Source of the DNA: a virus
DNA length: 21,660 bases
IMG/VR virus record: IMGVR_UViG_3300049484_000055
Coordinates: 1-21,660 of that record
Direction: 5' to 3' (one strand)
Shown here: positions 1-6,943 of the stretch, piece after piece
Layout: each line of letters opens with the position of its first letter
Position numbering within the stretch: the stretch's first letter is position 1
Program-made: the position numbers and the translations under genes
The notes under the pieces: model-generated
What the model saw: only the letters and a program-made list of their open reading frames with translations
Databases searched by the model: none
What the model was told of the DNA's origin: nothing

Positions 1-11
1 TCATTAATCAT
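1..11 (-). CDS. 5' end of the gene downstream of portal (truncated by window edge)
   Basis: Only the first codons (reading M-I-N) lie in the window. The ATG at 11-9 is preceded by a GGA element 7-9 bases upstream and by a perfect TATAAATA promoter-like site at 33-40. The ATG at 16-14 meets an in-frame TGA after one codon and is excluded; an ATG at 4-2 also remains possible. The position after the portal suggests a head gene such as a scaffold or capsid gene, but no protein sequence is available to test that. Confidence 0.3.
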
Positions 12-32
12 TTCATTTCCAATCTATACCAT

Positions 33-40
33 TATTTATA
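33..40 (-). promoter_or_regulatory. TATAAATA late-promoter-like element
   Basis: The minus strand reads TATAAATA exactly, the T4-type late promoter consensus. It lies between the portal stop codon and the start of the next gene at the left edge, about 22 bases before that ATG. It is the best match in a series of NTAAATA sites in this window. Confidence 0.55.
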
Positions 41-50
41 CTTTTGAATT

Positions 51-2336
51 TTACGAATAAACCTTTGGTTTACCTTGCGCAAGCGCCATGTAATCAAGTT
101 GACTTTCAGCATCTTGACCACTCATTTCTGCTTGAATCTGTTGTGCTTTAATAGTATTCAACTGTGCGGCACTTAGATCCTTCTTCTCTACTGGAGTAGG
201 TTCTTTTGCCTTCATTGCGGCTTGACCTTGTTGAATCATTTGAACAACTTCATCATCACTTGGTAAGTAAACGTCACAATCTTTAACACCTAAAACATAC
301 AATGTATCAGCAAATGGCTTCTTAACTTTCTGATAGATTTCTTTAGTTAATGTGCCTTGAGCAACCATACTGCTTGTTGTAGCATATAAATCACTTTGAC
401 ATTTCTGAATGATTTGTAAACGACCTAATGCGTTTTCTTCACTCAACATACCAATAGATAATTCTAGGTGAATTTGTTTTCTATCACAGAAGTTCATGTC
501 ATCCCAAGCCTTAAAGTCTAAGAACTCAGGTGCGCCATCTGGGTGATATTTTTGTGCTAGTTTCTTAACACCATAATCATCACCATACTGAATCAATGTG
601 CGCCATACTAACCACAATGCTTGCTTCAGACCTTCAGCACTGTTACGAACTGTATTGTCTTGAATGATTTGGTTAGGACTTAATGCAAGTTGTAATTTAA
701 CACCACTGTTACCTGGAGCCATAACTTCAGGATTAAACACATCAGTTGGTGTGGTCATACCTACCATAGCCATTGTGTCTTGTTGAATACGATTCATCGC
801 AACTTCCAAGAACTGTAAGTTTCCGCTTGGAGGAGGCACTTGATAGATATCTTTCGCAGGATCAAATTTGCTATCTAAGATGAAGATTGCGGCTTCGCCA
901 TCTTGCAACATCTCAAAGTCTAATCTGTCTGGCTTAACACCAAGACGAGGCGTAGCAGTTAATAATCCCAATTGTATCTCGGCACGTGCGGCTGATGTGT
1001 TGTATTCTTGCATAGGTATTACTGATTCAGCAACACTCATGCCATAGAAGTTGCCTGGCAAGGGCTTGGGACACATATTAGCAACAGGAATGAATTCCAC
1101 TTCTTTTGCTGAGATTATGTAACTACCACTATAAATTAATTCTACTAATTCTAACTCACCATCACCATCAATGTCATACTTGTTCCATACAGTAACAACA
1201 GAAATTTGGCGACTATCTGGGTCAGCACTTGAAGCACTAGAAACAGGGACGCCCATAACAGGCACACTATCACGTGCGTGAATTGCTAAGTTGTTTAAAA
1301 CAGATCCAGCTTGGTATGCCCCGTTCATGTTGTATTCTGCGTGTTCACGGAATTGTTCTAAGTCAATGCCGGGATACAACTCGGTTGCTTCCTGAATTGT
1401 CATTGGATCATAGTAACCACAGAAAGGTTGGTCCTTCATCTCAGGCACAGTTGGATCACAAATCCAATAGTGTTGTGCGATAGGAACAAACTTAACGTTG
1501 ATGTTGTAACCAGTTAGTTTATACTTTACAGAATATACTGTATTACGATTGATAGCATCATTTAATATTGTTTGTTGGTCATCAATAGCGCCAGTTGCCA
1601 ACTCTTGAGTTTCCATCATCATAGATTCTGGATCAGTTTGGTCATCTGGTTCACCAGCCATGTTTTCCATGTGCTTGTTGATTAAATCTTGTGCAAAACC
1701 TTTCTTTTGCTCACCTACTAATTGCTGAACTTCAGCAACTACTTTATCCATGTTTACATTAATTCTACGCTTGCCCTGACGTAGTGTAGTCAATCCACTA
1801 TCAGCAGCCTGTTGTTCAAATGCTTTTAATTGGTCTAATGTGCCTTGTGTTTCAACATAACGTGTGATTTGTTCACGTATTGGCTTAATCATCATCATGC
1901 CGTTTTTGTGCATGTTAGCATCCATGATCCAGCGTTCTAGTATAAAGTGTGGATCATTCATCTGATTGACAATAGCACTGACCATGTCGCTTGCTTGTCT
2001 TGCCGCTACTTCATCATCTTCTGTATCAGCAACAAACTCAAAGTTAATTTCACCGTTAGGCATTAGTCCCTTAGCAATAACTGCTGTAGCATAATCTACG
2101 ACAGGTTTAACTGTTGGGTGAATATAGTCAATGCCATTTACAGGTGCTGTTGAATCAGTAACAGCAAGGCAAAGATAATGGTAATCACTTGCTCTGTTGA
2201 CGGCATTTTTAGTTCCTAGATAACGCAAATAAGATGCCATTTTGACATCCATTAAGTTTTTCATGCGAACAAAATTAGCGTTAATTTTCTTGTTCTGGTT
2301 GATGTATTCAACAGGGATATTTTTAATATCTAGCAT
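51..2336 (-). CDS. Portal protein (P22-like, large podoviral type)
   Basis: The 761-residue product is the likely portal, the dodecameric ring at the capsid vertex through which DNA is packaged and ejected and onto which the tail is built. The length matches the roughly 700-residue P22-type portals. The central block is characteristic: an acidic DIDGDGELE segment near residue 385 followed by the PLPGNFYGMSVAE segment near 430, then a helical stretch rich in Gln and Arg (MQEYNTSAARAEIQLG). Residues 120-260 are helical and charged, and the C-terminus is Gln/Ala-rich and probably forms a helical barrel. It lies directly downstream of the terminase, the usual arrangement of packaging genes. A CTAAATAC promoter-like site lies 28 bases upstream. 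The start at 2336 has only a distant AAAGG element, but there is no better start nearby. Confidence 0.85.
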   Translation of the reverse strand: MLDIKNIPVEYINQNKKINANFVRMKNLMDVKMASYLRYLGTKNAVNRASDYHYLCLAVTDSTAPVNGIDYIHPTVKPVVDYATAVIAKGLMPNGEINFEFVADTEDDEVAARQASDMVSAIVNQMNDPHFILERWIMDANMHKNGMMMIKPIREQITRYVETQGTLDQLKAFEQQAADSGLTTLRQGKRRINVNMDKVVAEVQQLVGEQKKGFAQDLINKHMENMAGEPDDQTDPESMMMETQELATGAIDDQQTILNDAINRNTVYSVKYKLTGYNINVKFVPIAQHYWICDPTVPEMKDQPFCGYYDPMTIQEATELYPGIDLEQFREHAEYNMNGAYQAGSVLNNLAIHARDSVPVMGVPVSSASSADPDSRQISVVTVWNKYDIDGDGELELVELIYSGSYIISAKEVEFIPVANMCPKPLPGNFYGMSVAESVIPMQEYNTSAARAEIQLGLLTATPRLGVKPDRLDFEMLQDGEAAIFILDSKFDPAKDIYQVPPPSGNLQFLEVAMNRIQQDTMAMVGMTTPTDVFNPEVMAPGNSGVKLQLALSPNQIIQDNTVRNSAEGLKQALWLVWRTLIQYGDDYGVKKLAQKYHPDGAPEFLDFKAWDDMNFCDRKQIHLELSIGMLSEENALGRLQIIQKCQSDLYATTSSMVAQGTLTKEIYQKVKKPFADTLYVLGVKDCDVYLPSDDEVVQMIQQGQAAMKAKEPTPVEKKDLSAAQLNTIKAQQIQAEMSGQDAESQLDYMALAQGKPKVYS

Positions 2337-2364
2337 TTTGGTGGGTTACCTTTAGTATATCTAG

Positions 2365-2371
2365 TATTTAG
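2365..2371 (-). promoter_or_regulatory. CTAAATA late-promoter-like element upstream of portal
   Basis: The minus strand reads ACTAAATACTAG between the 79-aa gene and the portal, with the element ending about 28 bases before the portal ATG. It is the same core as the sites at 13442, 21237 and 6552. Confidence 0.5.
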
Positions 2372-2372
2372 T

Positions 2373-2402
2373 CATTGTAAAATTGGTGTTTTTACTCAAT
2401 GA
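2373..2402 (-). terminator. Weak hairpin after the 79-aa gene
   Basis: Five base pairs (CATTG/CAATG), a two-base bulge and five A-T pairs (TAAAA/TTTTA) form an imperfect hairpin that covers the stop codon of the 79-aa gene. No T tract follows on the minus strand, so it may be an mRNA-stability or partial termination element rather than a true terminator. Confidence 0.28.
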
Positions 2403-2635
2403 GGGAGTATGATTCGGGGCATATTATCCACAATATCTGGTAATAGACTACAAGCATGACACTTTTTGTCACTATCTTCTTCGTCCAATTCATAGATTGT
2501 ATGTGGTAATTCTGCCACTGTCATAACTTGTTCAAATATCATTGCGTGTTTTTCACACATAATGACAGGCGGATTTTCGTTAACTGTAACAAGATAACGT
2601 GATTCTTTTAAGTCGGGGAATAACTCTTTTTCCAT
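2396..2635 (-). CDS. Small zinc-binding-like protein between terminase and portal
   Basis: This is a 79-residue protein of unknown function. It has two paired potential metal ligands, C27-x2-H30 and C59-x2-C62, which together could hold one zinc ion in a ribbon-type fold. The rest is acidic, with a DEEDSD run just before the second pair. The first 28 bases overlap the 3' end of the terminase gene in another frame, which suggests translational coupling. The lack of a strong ribosome binding site fits this. A role in packaging is possible from position only. Coding status is supported by the tight packing, the ordered Cys/His spacing and the uninterrupted reading frame. Confidence 0.6.
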   Translation of the reverse strand: MEKELFPDLKESRYLVTVNENPPVIMCEKHAMIFEQVMTVAELPHTIYELDEEDSDKKCHACSLLPDIVDNMPRIILPH

Positions 2636-4218
2636 GCTGGTTTATTGCTTTCATCTCTACGAACGTATCTGTCTCTTTGAGCAGCCATTCTTTGTTGTGG
2701 GGTTCTATTGTCCCATGGTTCACATATGCCCTGCAAACATGCTAATAATGCATATCTAGCACTATCAATACAGTCATCAGGATCACTGAAACGTCCTCTT
2801 TCATCAACGAAATAATTCTGTGCCTCACTTAAAAAATGAGTGCAGTTTTCATTGACCATTAAACTTCCAACTTCTAGCATTTGTCGCATTTGGTTTACAC
2901 CATAACTCTTGTGATTAGTTACACGACCCTGACTATCAGGTGGATTCATAATGGCTTTTTCGTAAACATTAAGTTCATAACTTTCAAAAAGTTCTCTAAT
3001 ACTATTACTACTCATTGTGTATCTGCCACTAGCATTAGCATCAGCAGGTAAAACAATAGGGGTCCCAAACACCTCAGGACGAAGTAGATGATTGATATAC
3101 TGAGTGGGGACAGCCTCCTCAACACCCTGCACAACAATTTGTCTGTGTAAATAAGCAGTTCGCTCATGCGGTTCCCAATACATTAATGATATAACAGTTT
3201 TGTCGTTTACTAAACCCAAGTCAAGTGCAATAACACGTTGAATGTTAGGCATACGTTGAAAATCAATCTCACCTGTTTTGTATGTGGGCCAGTTACTCAA
3301 TTGGAACACAGCGCCTTTACCCATAACAGGTTTACCAGCAATACGTGCTTCACGTTCATGTGGTAAGTAATCTCGTTCAAGTTGTCTACGAGTTTCCATT
3401 AACAAGAATGGTAAGCCCCATGGATCATACTCAGGAACATCATCCCAACTTACACGAATATAATTGTAACCTTCTTCTCTATTCCAAAACTTACTTACAA
3501 GACCGTTCAATCCTTTGAGTGGAGTAAAAGAACAAAGAACTTTACCTTGAGTTGTAGCAGTTCGTGTAACGATTTCACTGAAAAAGTCATCTGGTGGCTG
3601 TTCGTCAAAAACTGCCAAATTAAGTTTGAAACCTTGTAGTTGTCTGACCTCTTGTGTGTAGTTAGCAAACAATAGATAACTTTTAGCACCACTGACATGC
3701 TTAATCTCGCAACCGATATTATTAGCACCATCATTACGCATAGTATCAGTAATGATACAATCACGGGGTATAGCACCAGTGCCCAAATTTTCTGTAATTT
3801 TGACATCTTGTGTCCCTAATAATTCATTCTGTAATACAAGTGCGACCTGACTCCAACCTTCACCTGCTACCATTGCTGTGATAGGTCCACTAAAGCGATG
3901 ACCTTCCCACCAATCAGGATATTGACCAGTTAAATGCATTGCTGTTTCAAAACAAGTTGAAACAGTTTTACCAATACGGTTTGCCGCAAGAATACCTCTA
4001 CGTTCACTGTCTCCTGTTCTGAAGAATATTTTTTGATGGTCAAAAGGTCTAAAGTATTTGAGTTGATTATATCTCATATCTTCAGCCACACTAATACTCA
4101 GATCCATTAATTTATTCTTTAATGGACCTGGTATTGTTTTTAATGCATCAACAGTGAGGTTATGTTTATCAACACTCCAGCGTAAAGCCCGAGCCATCAA
4201 TATGTCTTCACCAAGCAT
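2608..4218 (-). CDS. terL: Terminase large subunit (packaging ATPase and nuclease)
   Basis: The 536-residue product is the ATP-driven DNA-packaging motor and headful/site nuclease that docks on the portal. A Q-motif-like F-D-H-Q62 precedes a Walker A-type loop AANRIGKT at 78-85. A Walker B stretch ends in D205-E206 (LAVFDEQ), with the coupling motif SFTPLKG at 230-236. The C-terminal RNase H-like nuclease half shows its expected acidic residues: D333 in IALDLG, D393 in LPADAN, and D482/D485 in PDDCIDSARYAL. The length is usual for the family. An AAAGG lies just upstream of the ATG at 4218; a second in-frame ATG at codon 8 is possible. The 97-aa gene stops two bases upstream and the 79-aa gene overlaps its 3' end. 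Confidence 0.93.
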   Translation of the reverse strand: MLGEDILMARALRWSVDKHNLTVDALKTIPGPLKNKLMDLSISVAEDMRYNQLKYFRPFDHQKIFFRTGDSERRGILAANRIGKTVSTCFETAMHLTGQYPDWWEGHRFSGPITAMVAGEGWSQVALVLQNELLGTQDVKITENLGTGAIPRDCIITDTMRNDGANNIGCEIKHVSGAKSYLLFANYTQEVRQLQGFKLNLAVFDEQPPDDFFSEIVTRTATTQGKVLCSFTPLKGLNGLVSKFWNREEGYNYIRVSWDDVPEYDPWGLPFLLMETRRQLERDYLPHEREARIAGKPVMGKGAVFQLSNWPTYKTGEIDFQRMPNIQRVIALDLGLVNDKTVISLMYWEPHERTAYLHRQIVVQGVEEAVPTQYINHLLRPEVFGTPIVLPADANASGRYTMSSNSIRELFESYELNVYEKAIMNPPDSQGRVTNHKSYGVNQMRQMLEVGSLMVNENCTHFLSEAQNYFVDERGRFSDPDDCIDSARYALLACLQGICEPWDNRTPQQRMAAQRDRYVRRDESNKPAWKKSYSPT

Positions 4219-4219
4219 A

Positions 4220-4513
4220 TTAACCTTTCAGGTCTTTGCGAACGAAATAGATTGCTTCAATTGCTTGACTCAAATCTTTAAGTTCGGTGCAGTTAAGTTT
4301 CCAAGTTTTAGGATCTTCTAGTGTTACACTATCACGCTTATCAAGACCAATTTGTAATCGTTCTGTTAATAAGCGCAATATGTGTTCTAGTTGACCAGGA
4401 AACTTTTCACTAAAAGCAACACGATGACTTGCGTTAATCTTTTGCATGATTAACGTTTCACGAACTTTAGATTCTTCTGTTGCTCTTTTTATTTCTTGGT
4501 CACGTGAGTTCAT
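4220..4513 (-). CDS. Hypothetical helical protein before terL
   Basis: This is a 97-residue protein I do not recognise. It is highly charged and predicted helical: a Lys/Glu-rich N-terminal 40 residues, then LEHILRLLTERLQIGL, and a C-terminal helix ending in FVRKDLKG. The start codon overlaps the stop of the 265-aa gene as ATGA, and its stop lies two bases before the terL ATG, so it is translated in a coupled unit with terL. Small terminases often sit immediately before terL, so it could be one. It lacks an obvious DNA-binding motif, however, and the 114-aa gene at 6555-6899 is a better candidate. Confidence 0.7.
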   Translation of the reverse strand: MNSRDQEIKRATEESKVRETLIMQKINASHRVAFSEKFPGQLEHILRLLTERLQIGLDKRDSVTLEDPKTWKLNCTELKDLSQAIEAIYFVRKDLKG

Positions 4514-5307
4514 TTACTGATATCCCATGGGTTATGTGCCACTGCTTCGTTCAATGTAACGAATTCACGGTCTACCCATACGTCCCACTGATTACTTTTG
4601 TTAACACGATATGTTTGCATAGTAGCACGTAATCGTTTACCAATAGGTGTTAATGTTCCATCTTCACGTTGTGCGATTTGTTCGCCTGTGCGTGGATCAT
4701 ACCATTTGATAACTTCTGGACGAGTGCGACCGAACTTGTCAATCTTCTCACCAAAAGGTCGTTCTTGCAATGGACCTAAGATTTCATAACTGATAACACC
4801 AGTTTTGTATTTTCTAAAAATCATGTGACATTTCATGTCCTTAGCACGTGCCTCATCATCAGGATGTGGGAACGTTGGAACATAGAATGTGTTTTGAACT
4901 TCATTTAGTGCTGGCAAGTTCTTGTCACGTGCTGGTGACGGTTTGATTGGATCAATAGGAACTAATTCAGTTCTATCAATGTAAGGGTTGTCGCTACCAA
5001 CAAAGATAGGATCAACTTCCAATCCATTTAACACATCCATAGCAACTTGATACTTCAATTTGTTAGCACGACCTTTTAGATTCAATACTACGCCCTTTTG
5101 GTCGTATACAAATCGTTCAAGTTCTGTTGCTGTAGGGAAGTCAGTCATCAAACCTTCTAAATCGTATAGAGGTTCAACTGTAACTGGTTTTTTACTTTTA
5201 GATGGTTTCTTGTCCTGTTTGACTTCTTCTACGATGTCAATAGGTTCTTGTGGCATGGGTTCTAAGTCCCAAGTAGATTCTTCTGTGGCGTTTGTTTTTC
5301 TGTTCAT
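4510..5307 (-). CDS. Conserved-looking phage protein of unknown function
   Basis: This is a 265-residue protein I cannot assign. Residues 1-50 are acidic then Lys/Pro-rich and probably disordered (TWDLEPMP, KKPSKSKKP). The remainder looks folded, with aromatic and Pro-rich segments such as FPHPDDEARAKDMKCHMIFRK and the closing NEAVAHNPWDISK. No signal peptide, membrane segment or catalytic motif is visible. AAAGGA lies about 8 bases upstream of the ATG. The gene follows a hairpin and a GTAAATA element, so it opens a new transcription segment leading through the 97-aa gene to terL. A role in packaging or head assembly is a guess from position. Confidence 0.75.
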   Translation of the reverse strand: MNRKTNATEESTWDLEPMPQEPIDIVEEVKQDKKPSKSKKPVTVEPLYDLEGLMTDFPTATELERFVYDQKGVVLNLKGRANKLKYQVAMDVLNGLEVDPIFVGSDNPYIDRTELVPIDPIKPSPARDKNLPALNEVQNTFYVPTFPHPDDEARAKDMKCHMIFRKYKTGVISYEILGPLQERPFGEKIDKFGRTRPEVIKWYDPRTGEQIAQREDGTLTPIGKRLRATMQTYRVNKSNQWDVWVDREFVTLNEAVAHNPWDISK

Positions 5308-5330
5308 TTCTTTTCCTTTCTAGACAAAAC

Positions 5331-5358
5331 AATAGAGAGGCACCATTGCCTCTCTATT
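5331..5358 (-). terminator. Strong 12-bp hairpin, probable terminator
   Basis: A perfect inverted repeat, AATAGAGAGGCA and TGCCTCTCTATT, is separated by a four-base loop. It lies between the stop of the 97-aa gene at 5367 and the start of the 265-aa gene at 5307. On the minus strand a GTTTTG stretch follows, a short and interrupted T tract, so it would act as a factor-independent terminator of moderate strength or as an RNA-processing site for the upstream cluster of small genes. Confidence 0.6.
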
Positions 5359-5364
5359 ATTTAC
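5358..5364 (-). promoter_or_regulatory. GTAAATA promoter-like element overlapping the hairpin
   Basis: The minus strand reads GTAAATA immediately upstream of, and touching, the 12-bp hairpin, in front of the 265-aa gene. It shares the TAAATA core with the other sites but has G in place of C/T/A at the first position, so it is a weaker candidate. Confidence 0.3.
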
Positions 5365-5366
5365 CA

Positions 5367-5660
5367 TCACTTCTTAGGTGACTTGTATTTGCTTGGCAAT
5401 TTTGCGCCGTCTGCTGTTGGGTTCTTCTTAGGACCTGTATTAGAATGAACTCCTTCTAATGCTGGGTTAGTAGAACCTGCTTGACCGCGACCACGCATTT
5501 CTAATGCGTTTGTGATTACGTTTGCAATCTCGCTACGCATACTGCCTGTGCGACTTTTCTCAGCCATAAATTCATTACGCTTGCTTGGTGTGCCATTGTT
5601 ACCAGTGGTAGGACCACGCTTTTGATTAATTGCTTTGCTTTGTGGGTTTCTTGTATCCAT
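5367..5660 (-). CDS. Small basic disordered protein with an RGPTTGN motif
   Basis: This is a 97-residue, strongly basic protein rich in Gly, Asn, Ser, Thr and Lys. It has one short helical segment in the middle (SEIANVITNALEMRGRG). No known domain is recognised. RGPTTGN at residues 15-21 resembles the RGPTKGN motif found twice in the 120-aa protein two genes upstream, which links the two products. AAGGA lies about 6 bases before the ATG and the gene starts nine bases after the 122-aa gene. The hairpin at 5331-5358 follows its stop, so it ends a small-gene cluster. A minor virion or DNA-associated protein is possible but unproven. Confidence 0.7.
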   Translation of the reverse strand: MDTRNPQSKAINQKRGPTTGNNGTPSKRNEFMAEKSRTGSMRSEIANVITNALEMRGRGQAGSTNPALEGVHSNTGPKKNPTADGAKLPSKYKSPKK

Positions 5661-5669
5661 GATGTTTCC

Positions 5670-6038
5670 TTATCCTACGATTGCTACTGGTGTAATAAAC
5701 ACTGGGCTTGAGTTTGCCGCAACTGCCGCAACATAAATTGTTGCTGGTGTAGTAGTGTTCTGATTTACTTGAACAATAACTTCAGCATATGCTGGAACTA
5801 CACAACTACCTGCGTTGGCGCCATCACCTGTTGGTATCTTTGCTGTTTGAGTTGTAAGTCCAGTAGAGAAGTAAATGTTTTCACTAGCACTACCATTAGT
5901 AATTTTTAAAAAGTATGGACCACCTGCACCACTAAAACTAGTGCCTGCTTCTGTTGGAGTAATACTAATTTCACTACTAGTTGAAGTAGCAGTTACTAGA
6001 TGAGTGTTACCTGTAACTTGATATGAAGTAATAGCCAT
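5670..6038 (-). CDS. Small beta-rich protein, possible capsid decoration or head fibre protein
   Basis: This 122-residue protein is rich in Thr, Ser, Val, Ala and Gly with alternating hydrophobic residues, typical of a beta sandwich. It has an internal FLKITNGSASENIYFSTG stretch and ends VFITPVAIVG. It has almost no charged residues and a single Cys. Proteins with this look occur near head genes of tailed phages and can decorate the capsid; that is inference, not a domain match. The start overlaps the upstream stop as TAATG, and AAAGG lies about 10 bases before the ATG, so translation is coupled to the 120-aa gene. No signal peptide is evident. Confidence 0.75.
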   Translation of the reverse strand: MAITSYQVTGNTHLVTATSTSSEISITPTEAGTSFSGAGGPYFLKITNGSASENIYFSTGLTTQTAKIPTGDGANAGSCVVPAYAEVIVQVNQNTTTPATIYVAAVAANSSPVFITPVAIVG

Positions 6039-6400
6039 TATTCGTTACCTTTCGTTGGACCACGACCTACGTTGATAGAGTTAGCATTACCTTTGTAGTT
6101 CTGACCTTTGCTTGGTTCCCATGAACGTGTGCCACCTGGAGTGCGAACTTGTGCGCCACCATTGATGTAATCTGGGTTCTTAATCTTTGTGCTTGCTGGT
6201 AAACCTGCTGTTGGAGGCTCACGATGTTTGCCTTGCATAGCATCATAGTCTTGGTTACCTTTTGTAGGACCACGACCAAAGTTTACTTCACGTCCATCAT
6301 TAGAATGGCCGCTCCAGTGATTGTGTGAGAACTTATCGCTACCACGACTGAAGCCGGGACCTGCCGCCCCTGTTGCTGGGTTTGTTTTTTCAAATTTCAT
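6038..6400 (-). CDS. Gly/Asn-rich disordered protein with duplicated GRGPTKGN motif
   Basis: This 120-residue basic protein is of unknown function. It is rich in Gly, Asn, Pro and Lys and is predicted to be largely unfolded. The segment N-x-GRGPTKGN occurs at residues 40-49 and again at 110-119, the very end of the protein. The N-terminal part contains aromatic/His-rich [14 protein letters not shown]. Its start overlaps the stop of the 49-aa gene as ATGA, with AAAGGA upstream, and its stop overlaps the 122-aa start as TAATG. The three genes therefore form one translationally coupled unit. The repeated motif could be a peptide that binds a virion partner; this is untested. Confidence 0.75.
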   Translation of the reverse strand: MKFEKTNPATGAAGPGFSRGSDKFSHNHWSGHSNDGREVNFGRGPTKGNQDYDAMQGKHREPPTAGLPASTKIKNPDYINGGAQVRTPGGTRSWEPSKGQNYKGNANSINVGRGPTKGNE

Positions 6401-6546
6401 TTTGATTTTCCTTTTGTTTTTTTCGCCGCTTGTCTTTTAACGGCGTAACCAATGGCGACGGCTTGTTTCACTGGTTTACCTGCTTTCACTTCAGTAGCAA
6501 TGTTCTTTTGCATTGCTTTTTTGCTTGTTGATTTAATTAACGGCAT
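6397..6546 (-). CDS. 49-aa basic phage protein
   Basis: This short gene encodes 49 residues beginning [15 protein letters not shown], with the core [20 protein letters not shown] and a Lys-rich tail. Small basic proteins of this pattern (MPLxKSxSKKA, AGKPxKQAVAI, Y-x-VKR) are, to my knowledge, common in tailed-phage genomes, but their function is unknown; the family recall was not checked by search. It starts 8 bases after the 114-aa gene and its stop overlaps the ATG of the 120-aa gene as ATGA. A CTAAATA site lies 5 bases upstream of the ATG and there is no good ribosome binding site. High Lys/Arg content suggests nucleic acid or virion binding. Confidence 0.8.
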   Translation of the reverse strand: MPLIKSTSKKAMQKNIATEVKAGKPVKQAVAIGYAVKRQAAKKTKGKSK

Positions 6547-6551
6547 AATAC

Positions 6552-6558
6552 TATTTAG
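6552..6558 (-). promoter_or_regulatory. CTAAATA element 5 bases before the 49-aa gene
   Basis: The minus strand reads GACTAAATAGTATTATG. The element includes the TAA stop of the 114-aa gene and lies directly before the next ATG. If used as a T4-type late promoter, transcription would begin at or next to the start codon. Confidence 0.4.
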
Positions 6559-6899
6559 TCTTTCTGAATTCCGGTAAGTTTGGCTAATGCATCAGCAAAC
6601 GCTAACTGTTTAGCATTAATCGCTTCCTGACTGTCTGTAATCTCAATTTTAGCCACACTGTTCATAACTTTGTTCAATATCAAGTTGTGATACTTAATCA
6701 CTAACTGGCTATCTTTATTCTTTCGTGCTTCTAAGAAGTCTTCCATGAGAATATCTTCATATTCTCTACCTGGCTCTTTTTTAGCAAGTGCTTCTAACAA
6801 ACCATTAATACTGACAGCGTTTTTGCCGCCCTTAGGTCTGCCCGCGCCTGGTCTAGCACCGCCCTTGCCTTTAATCTTTTCAACTGGTTTCTTTTCCAT
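6555..6899 (-). CDS. Probable terminase small subunit
   Basis: This 114-residue protein begins with a Lys-rich segment and the Gly/Arg/Pro motif [14 protein letters not shown] at residues 13-26. This N-terminal signature is common in phage small terminases and related DNA-binding proteins and resembles an AT hook. The rest is helical ([31 protein letters not shown], then an amphipathic C-terminus), fitting the oligomerising part of a small terminase that recognises DNA and hands it to TerL. It is separated from terL by five other small genes, which is unusual but not rare. It is the first minus-strand gene left of the divergent junction with the GNAT-like gene and has its own ATAAATAC site. 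It could alternatively be a general DNA-binding protein. Confidence 0.65.
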   Translation of the reverse strand: MEKKPVEKIKGKGGARPGAGRPKGGKNAVSINGLLEALAKKEPGREYEDILMEDFLEARKNKDSQLVIKYHNLILNKVMNSVAKIEITDSQEAINAKQLAFADALAKLTGIQKD

Positions 6900-6903
6900 A
6901 GTG

Positions 6904-6910
6904 TATTTAT
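6904..6910 (-). promoter_or_regulatory. ATAAATA(C) element before the probable small terminase
   Basis: The minus strand reads AAATAAATACACTATGG, placing the element 4 bases before the ATG at 6899. It faces away from the TTAAATA site at 6918-6924 on the plus strand, forming a divergent pair. Confidence 0.45.
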
Positions 6911-6917
6911 TTTCCTA

Positions 6918-6924
6918 TTAAATA
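6918..6924 (+). promoter_or_regulatory. TTAAATA element before the GNAT-like gene
   Basis: The plus strand reads ATTAAATATAG, 19 bases before the ATG at 6944, with a GAGAG ribosome-binding-like stretch at 6932-6936 between them. It is the only such element assigned to the plus strand and it precedes the only plus-strand gene. Confidence 0.45.
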
Positions 6925-6943
6925 TAGATTTGAGAGCAATAAA

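Noticed and set aside
3507-3806. 99-aa minus-strand ORF inside terL
   Set aside because: It overlaps the Walker B and coupling region of the clearly real terL frame and its composition is typical of an out-of-frame shadow.
4220-4513. 97-aa protein directly before terL as the small terminase
   Set aside because: Position fits but no DNA-binding signature is visible; the 114-aa protein with [14 protein letters not shown] is a stronger candidate. Not excluded.
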